Shown in pieces: positions 32,281-36,233 of a stretch of 36,233 nucleotides of DNA. Under the pieces are notes generated by a model, which did not search any database, was not told where the DNA came from, and saw only the letters and a list, made by a program, of their open reading frames with translations. The position numbers and the translations under genes were made by a program. Every line of letters begins with the position of its first letter. The stretch's first letter is position 1. Origin of the DNA: DATKDU01 sp035512595 (lineage in GTDB: Bacteria > Planctomycetota > Planctomycetia > Pirellulales > Pirellulaceae); NCBI GenBank assembly GCA_035512595.1, contig DATKDU010000289.1, positions 1 through 36,233 on the forward strand, given 5' to 3'.

Positions 32281-33024
32281 ATGACTGCCGTTCGCCTGAT
32301 CGTTGATCTGCCGCAAACTGGCGACTGGAACATGGCGGTCGATGAGGCGCTGCTGCATTCGGCTGCCACTGGGATCACGACCCTGCGGTTTTACGAATGG
32401 TCCGTTCCCACGCTGTCGCTGGGATATTTTCAGGAATACCTTCAGCGGGAGCAGCACGGACCCAGCCGCGACTGTGCCTGCGTGCGGCGAAGCACTGGCG
32501 GCGGCGCCATTTTGCACGACCAGGAGTTGACCTACAGCATCACGTCGCCGGCGGCCGGTCGTGGCTCTTCCAAATGCGCGTCGGTTTACGATCTGTTTCA
32601 TGAAGCGCTGGTTCGTGCGTTATTACACTGGAGCGTGCAGGCCAGACCTTGCCAGGACTCGGACGAGCGTCGTCGGGGTGTTCCCCCCCCTTTTCTGTGC
32701 TTTGAGCGCCGCGCCCGCGGCGATGTCCTGATCGGCGACCGCAAGGTTTGCGGCAGTGCGCAGCGGCGGCATCGAGGAGCCCTGCTCCAACACGGCAGCG
32801 TGATCCTGAAAAGCTCAGTATGCGCTCCGGGAATCCAGGGGATTGAGGAGATGGCCGGGCGACGGCTGCAAAGCCGGGACTTGGCCGAGGCTTGGCGAGC
32901 AGAGATTGCCGCGGCCTGGGGCGCATGCTGGAATGCGGCCGAACTGTCCCCGGTCGAGCGGGAGCAGGCGCAGCAAATCTTCGCCGACCAATTTGCCCAT
33001 CCTCAATGGCTGAATCGCCGATAA
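32281..33024 (+). CDS. lipM: Lipoyl-pathway octanoyltransferase (LipM-type, lipoate ligase fold)
   Basis: A 247-residue protein of the biotin/lipoate A/B ligase fold; ATG 32281 is preferred, GTG 32266 is possible. RRSTGGGAILHDQELTYSI (69-87) is the acyl-binding motif. Cys140 (FLCFERR) and Lys155 (IGDRKVCGSAQRR) are 15 residues apart, the same spacing as the catalytic Cys150 and Lys165 of B. subtilis LipM, which moves octanoate from acyl carrier protein to GcvH. No C-terminal LplA domain is present. Placement 35 nt after gcvPB suggests that it lipoylates the GcvH of this operon. A LipL-type amidotransferase or a ligase is a less likely reading. Confidence 0.78.
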   Translation: MTAVRLIVDLPQTGDWNMAVDEALLHSAATGITTLRFYEWSVPTLSLGYFQEYLQREQHGPSRDCACVRRSTGGGAILHDQELTYSITSPAAGRGSSKCASVYDLFHEALVRALLHWSVQARPCQDSDERRRGVPPPFLCFERRARGDVLIGDRKVCGSAQRRHRGALLQHGSVILKSSVCAPGIQGIEEMAGRRLQSRDLAEAWRAEIAAAWGACWNAAELSPVEREQAQQIFADQFAHPQWLNRR

Positions 33025-33082
33025 AAATCAAGGAGCGGATTACAAATCGTCCACCAAATTGTGAAATCGTCGCCGAAACCAG

Positions 33083-33112
33083 TTGCAATCGCGGTGCCAT
33101 TGTGGTGATAAT
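33083..33112 (+). promoter_or_regulatory. Candidate promoter upstream of FHA gene
   Basis: TTGCAA (33083-33088), 18-bp spacer, GATAAT (33107-33112), in the 334-bp gap 33025-33358. A small stem GAGGAT/ATCCTC follows at 33124-33139. The remaining ~220 bp before the FHA start show nothing else I recognise, giving a long leader. Confidence 0.45.
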
Positions 33113-33358
33113 ACTTGGTGGGTGAGGATCGGAATCCTCGGGTGCCGTTGGGTTCATTCATCATTCGTCTTACGGCCTACCCGAATCTTCTCGATTCAAC
33201 GGCCCGATCGGGTGCAGTTGGTTCGAATGGTTTTTCGATTTTTGCCAAAGGTGCTGCTCTTTCGCCAAAGTCAGGGGGCCACGAGTTCGACGGTCTGGAA
33301 TCATCGATTGGTCGGTTGGTAATCGGGATGGACTCGAGGCTTGCAGGAAAGGCGACTT

Positions 33359-34024
33359 ATGCAGGTACGACTCAAGATTGTTCAGGGTTCCAAAGCGGGT
33401 ACAGAGATCAAGATTCCCGGCCCGGAGTGTTTGATCGGTCGCGGGGATGATTGCCACCTTCGCACGCAAAGCGATGCGGTCAGCCGCAGGCACTGCGTGG
33501 TTCATTCGACCGAGAATGAGGTGACAGTCAAGGATCTCGGTAGCCGCAATGGCACGTTCGTCAACGGCGAGCAGGTTACGCAGGACACCGTGTTGCTTGA
33601 TGGTGATCATTTGCGGGTTGGGCCGCTCGAATTCCAGGTCATCGTCGAGCAGACCGTTTCCAGGCCCAAGCGGCCGAAGGTGGCAGGAATCAAAGAGGTC
33701 GCCGCCCGCACGGCGGGAACCTCGGACGCCACCGCGACTTCGGAGTTGAATGATGTCGCTGGCTGGCTCGACGAAGCGGAGCAGGTTGAAAAGGACAAGC
33801 GGGTGGCCGATCCGGAAACCAGGCAGTTCCATCTGGACGAGACTAGCCACAACCTTCCCAAGCCGGCCGGGGACGAAGAGAATGGGGACACCAAGAAATT
33901 AGAGGGCTCGAAACGGCCCGATAAAAAGTCGCCCGGAAAACTTCCCCCCAGACCGTCCACTGCCGGCAAGGATTCTCGCGAGGCGGCATCCGACATGCTC
34001 AAAAAATTCTTCAATCGGCGGTAG
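33359..34024 (+). CDS. FHA domain protein
   Basis: A 221-residue protein. ATG 33359 has GGAAAGG at the right distance; a TTG at 33341 is an unlikely start. Residues 1-90 are a forkhead-associated domain: CLIGRGDDCHL (Arg28), AVSRRHCVV (Ser42, His45), DLGSRNGTFVNG (Asn64) and LLDGDHLRVGPLEF. FHA domains bind phosphothreonine peptides, so a Ser/Thr kinase partner is expected elsewhere. Residues 95-221 are charged and disordered, ending in DMLKKFFNRR. The ECF sigma gene follows 229 nt downstream. Confidence 0.9.
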   Translation: MQVRLKIVQGSKAGTEIKIPGPECLIGRGDDCHLRTQSDAVSRRHCVVHSTENEVTVKDLGSRNGTFVNGEQVTQDTVLLDGDHLRVGPLEFQVIVEQTVSRPKRPKVAGIKEVAARTAGTSDATATSELNDVAGWLDEAEQVEKDKRVADPETRQFHLDETSHNLPKPAGDEENGDTKKLEGSKRPDKKSPGKLPPRPSTAGKDSREAASDMLKKFFNRR

Positions 34025-34172
34025 GTTGTCCCGGCATAAATCTATGCCACCGCAACGGTTACCGCGTTCCTTTGGCGCCCTCTGGTACTTACTGGGGGGC
34101 GTTTTGCGATTGTCACTGGGAAGGCTTTCAACGCAAAATGGCTTTGGACAGCCAATATCCGATCTTCCCCGC

Positions 34173-34198
34173 GGAATTACCTCCCGGCGTTAGCCGTC
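34173..34198 (+). promoter_or_regulatory. Candidate ECF-type promoter
   Basis: GGAAT (34173-34177) and CGTC (34195-34198) with a 17-bp spacer, the general form of ECF sigma promoters, 56 bp before the sigma gene. It could be the autoregulated promoter. Short motifs like this occur by chance in GC-rich DNA. Confidence 0.3.
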
Positions 34199-34253
34199 CC
34201 GGCGTTGAAACCGCGGACTTTCGCAGCGAGTATCCCCTTGTGGCAGCAGGCCC

Positions 34254-34829
34254 ATGACTGCGTGTCAGGCAATTGACGAACTGCGACCCTTGGTCAAATC
34301 ATGCCTGGCAGGCGATCAGACCGCCATGCTGGCGCTGGTGGCCCGTTTTCAAGGGCAGGTGTTCGGACTGTGCTACCGAATGCTCGGACAGCGCCAGGAT
34401 GCCGAGGATGCCGCGCAAGAGACGTTCTTGCGGGTCCTTCGCAACCTGCACCGCTGGGATCCGTCGCGCGATTTTGAACCCTGGTTGCTGGCCATTGCCG
34501 GCAACCGCTGCCGGACTGCCTTAGCCTCACGCAAAAGAAGGCCGAACGTTGAAGTCCTCGCCGATCGGGACGTTGATGACCCGTCCGGTCACGGTTCGGC
34601 CAATCATTTGGCGGAAGAAGTGGAGTTGGCCCTGCGAGACGTGCGAGAGGAGTACCGACAGGCGTTTGTCCTGTTTCACGAGCATGAGTTGAGCTATGGT
34701 GAAATCGCCGTGGCGATGGAAGTGCCGCTGGGTACGGTAAAGACCTGGGTCCATCGCGCCCGCCGCGAATTGATCGAGCGGCTGCGCTCGCGCGGAGTCC
34801 TGGAGGAACAACGTCATGCAGTGTCATGA
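34254..34829 (+). CDS. ECF RNA polymerase sigma factor
   Basis: A 191-residue sigma-70 family protein with regions 2 and 4 only. Region 2: FQGQVFGLCYRMLGQRQDAEDAAQETFLRVLRNLHRWD, then FEPWLLAIAGNRC. Region 4: LRDVREEYRQAFVLFHEHELSYGEIAVAMEVPLGTVKTWVHRARREL, a helix-turn-helix for the -35 element. It overlaps the anti-sigma gene by 14 nt, so the two are co-translated. An ECF-like promoter lies just upstream. Confidence 0.94.
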   Translation: MTACQAIDELRPLVKSCLAGDQTAMLALVARFQGQVFGLCYRMLGQRQDAEDAAQETFLRVLRNLHRWDPSRDFEPWLLAIAGNRCRTALASRKRRPNVEVLADRDVDDPSGHGSANHLAEEVELALRDVREEYRQAFVLFHEHELSYGEIAVAMEVPLGTVKTWVHRARRELIERLRSRGVLEEQRHAVS

Positions 34830-35565
34830 GTTCGAGGAGCGAATGCACACGCTGCTCGATGAGCGGCGTCTACCGCAGTCCGATGCCCGCTTGTTGGCCC
34901 ATGCGGAGCAGTGCCCTGACTGTCGCCTGAATCTGCGCGCTTGGGAAGTGCTGTCTCAGAATCTGGACCAGGCATCCTCCCACCTCCCTCCGGGCGGGTT
35001 TGCGCAGCGCGTTGTTTCGCAGTTGGAAGTTCGCCCCGCCGAATACGGAGCGCCGACTCGCTACCGCTCCTGGTTGCTGGCCGGTGCAGCGGCCACTGCG
35101 GCCGCCATCGGCCTGCTGGCGGTGACGATCGGGCAAAACCGGCATCGACCGAAGCCAGCACCGCCTGCCATTGCCGCTCCGGATAGCCCAGCAGAAAATC
35201 GTGCGCTGGCAACTTCCCCCGTGGTTGACATTGGGCCGGATAACAAACCGGTGAATGCCGAATCTTTGACCCAGGAGCAATCGCTCCAGGCTTCCCCCGC
35301 CGAGTTGAGCCGGGCGGACGTTGACTCGCTCCAGCAATATAGCCAGGCCTTCCAGTCGCTGGCATCCCAAGTGCCGCAGGCGGTGGAGCGGCTGGACGAA
35401 GTCGAGGAAGCCACACCAGGGCTACGTCCGGTGCGCACATCCTTTTCCTTGGCCATCGGCACGATCCGCCGTACGATTCCACCGCCGCGCAAAGCAGCGC
35501 CCCCGCCCAAACCCGCCAAAGGGGACAGCAGCGGACTGTTGACGATTGGCGACCAGCTTGTCTGA
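34816..35565 (+). CDS. Zinc-finger anti-sigma factor, membrane-bound
   Basis: A 249-residue protein. The N-terminal zinc-binding anti-sigma domain has Cys3, then His29-x3-Cys33-x2-Cys36 (HAEQCPDC). One membrane helix follows at about residues 84-105 (SWLLAGAAATAAAIGLLAV), then a periplasmic part of about 140 residues that is Ala/Ser/Pro-rich with a helical stretch (SLQQYSQAFQSLASQVPQAVERLDEVEEA). It should hold the sigma factor until a signal releases it. Regulated proteolysis is typical for such factors; the signal is unknown. Confidence 0.88.
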   Translation: MQCHEFEERMHTLLDERRLPQSDARLLAHAEQCPDCRLNLRAWEVLSQNLDQASSHLPPGGFAQRVVSQLEVRPAEYGAPTRYRSWLLAGAAATAAAIGLLAVTIGQNRHRPKPAPPAIAAPDSPAENRALATSPVVDIGPDNKPVNAESLTQEQSLQASPAELSRADVDSLQQYSQAFQSLASQVPQAVERLDEVEEATPGLRPVRTSFSLAIGTIRRTIPPPRKAAPPPKPAKGDSSGLLTIGDQLV

Positions 35566-35848
35566 CCGGGTCCGTTGACCGGTCTTCTTTGGCAGTGCCC
35601 GCGGTGAGTCTCTCCCCGCGCCTCCATCTGCCGCGACATAACCGGCATCTTCGCTGCGGCTGGCGTTTGCCGCTAAATCACGATTCTTTGCGCCACCGCG
35701 AACTGCCGCGCTGTCCGCGCCATTTCACAAATCCCCACCTTTTTCCCAGTCGCTACATTTTTCCAACCTGGCGGTACGATTTCACATCACATCCTCGCCG
35801 CATCGTGTTGGTTTCGCTGTCCTTGAGTTCTCGCAGAAGGGTCAAGTC

Positions 35849-36190
35849 GTGGCCAAAAGCAACAAAGATCAGGTGCAGATGGATCGCCGGGCGCGGGAGG
35901 ACCGCCGCAAACAGAACATCCCCGTGGCGGTCGAGCGAAGAAAGACGCCTCGCCGCCGGCAGATCGATCCAACCACTTGCGAGCGCGATTATTCGTCCGA
36001 CGAGATCGAGTTCATGCAGGCCCTGGACGCCTACAAGCGCGCCAACGGGCGCATGTTTCCCACCTGCAGCGAGATCCTGGAAGTGATCCGCGATCTGGGA
36101 TACGTCCGCATTCAATCTGGGCAGCAGCCAACCGCGGCCCCGGACAACGGGCAGGCCCCCTTTCCGGCGGCAGAAGCCGCCCTGTCGTAG
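35849..36190 (+). CDS. Small basic hypothetical protein
   Basis: A 113-residue protein with a GTG start and AAGGG 7 nt before it. Residues 1-40 are very basic (MDRRAREDRRKQN, RRKTPRRRQIDP). Residues 47-85 look like a winged-helix-like unit (SSDEIEFMQALDAYKRANGR, MFPTCSEILEVIRDLGYVRI), so DNA or RNA binding is possible. The tail is Pro/Ala-rich. The stop overlaps the start of the tandem repeat at the window end. The 283-bp gap before it (35566-35848) shows nothing I recognise. Confidence 0.75.
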   Translation: MAKSNKDQVQMDRRAREDRRKQNIPVAVERRKTPRRRQIDPTTCERDYSSDEIEFMQALDAYKRANGRMFPTCSEILEVIRDLGYVRIQSGQQPTAAPDNGQAPFPAAEAALS

Positions 36191-36233
36191 GGTTCAGGGT
36201 TCAGGGTTCAGGGTTCAGGGTTCAGGGTTCAGG
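36190..36233. repeat. 7-bp tandem repeat (GGGTTCA), cut by window end
   Basis: Six perfect copies of GGGTTCA from 36190 plus two further bases; the array continues beyond the window. It begins at the last base of the stop codon of the preceding gene. It resembles a telomere-like G-rich satellite, but a chromosomal intergenic repeat is more likely. Confidence 0.9.

Noticed and set aside
34072..34257. A 61-codon frame just before the sigma gene
   Set aside because: No ribosome site, no recognisable pattern, and it would cover the candidate promoter.
36190..36233. Chromosome telomere
   Set aside because: A linear chromosome end is not supported; similar short tandem arrays occur between genes in bacterial chromosomes.
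1..36233. CRISPR array, tRNA or rRNA genes, prophage
   Set aside because: No regularly spaced repeats with unique spacers, no tRNA-like cloverleaf noticed, no phage structural genes.

Overview
The window is GC-rich chromosomal DNA (sampled lines about 65% GC) from a planctomycete, most likely of the Pirellulales type. This is inferred from gene content: a Tat-exported DUF1501 protein, a DUF1571 protein, an ECF sigma factor with a zinc-finger anti-sigma partner, large TPR and DUF11 surface-type proteins, weak Shine-Dalgarno sites and many short palindromic repeats. I see no rRNA, tRNA, CRISPR array or prophage.

Layout. 1-1128 is the 3' end of an HrpA-type RNA helicase gene carrying an in-frame palindromic insertion. 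1.2-6.7 kb holds small secreted, heme and hypothetical proteins, the DUF1501 protein, a NYN-domain nuclease and a membrane protein. 6.9-14.9 kb holds a DUF11 repeat protein, an alpha/beta hydrolase, a DUF1571 protein, a metallo-beta-lactamase hydrolase, a C26-type amidotransferase homologue without its cysteine nucleophile, a DJ-1/PfpI protein and a translationally coupled pair of unknown genes. 15.4-20.5 kb is one 1694-residue TPR protein with a C39-like peptidase domain inside it, followed by a remnant of an IS110 transposase gene.

20.7-24.8 kb is a metal-uptake operon (minus strand): lipoprotein binding protein, ATPase, and one 802-residue polypeptide joining two ABC-3 permeases to a DtxR/MntR-like metal-sensing repressor domain. 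This resembles a TroABCD-R operon with C, D and R fused, and recalls the chlamydial YtgC-YtgR fusion. A perfect palindrome lies between its first gene and a promoter-like sequence.

25-26.5 kb encodes an APC amino acid permease. 26.9-33.0 kb is a glycine cleavage operon, gcvT-gcvH-gcvPA-[cassette]-gcvPB-lipM, with a LipM-type octanoyltransferase that could lipoylate GcvH. Between gcvPA and gcvPB sits a lower-GC GxxExxY (PD-(D/E)XK) nuclease gene bounded by paired 15-bp repeats in inverted orientation, which looks like a mobile cassette. 33.3-36.2 kb holds an FHA protein, the ECF sigma/anti-sigma pair, a small conserved-looking protein and a 7-bp tandem repeat that runs off the window end.
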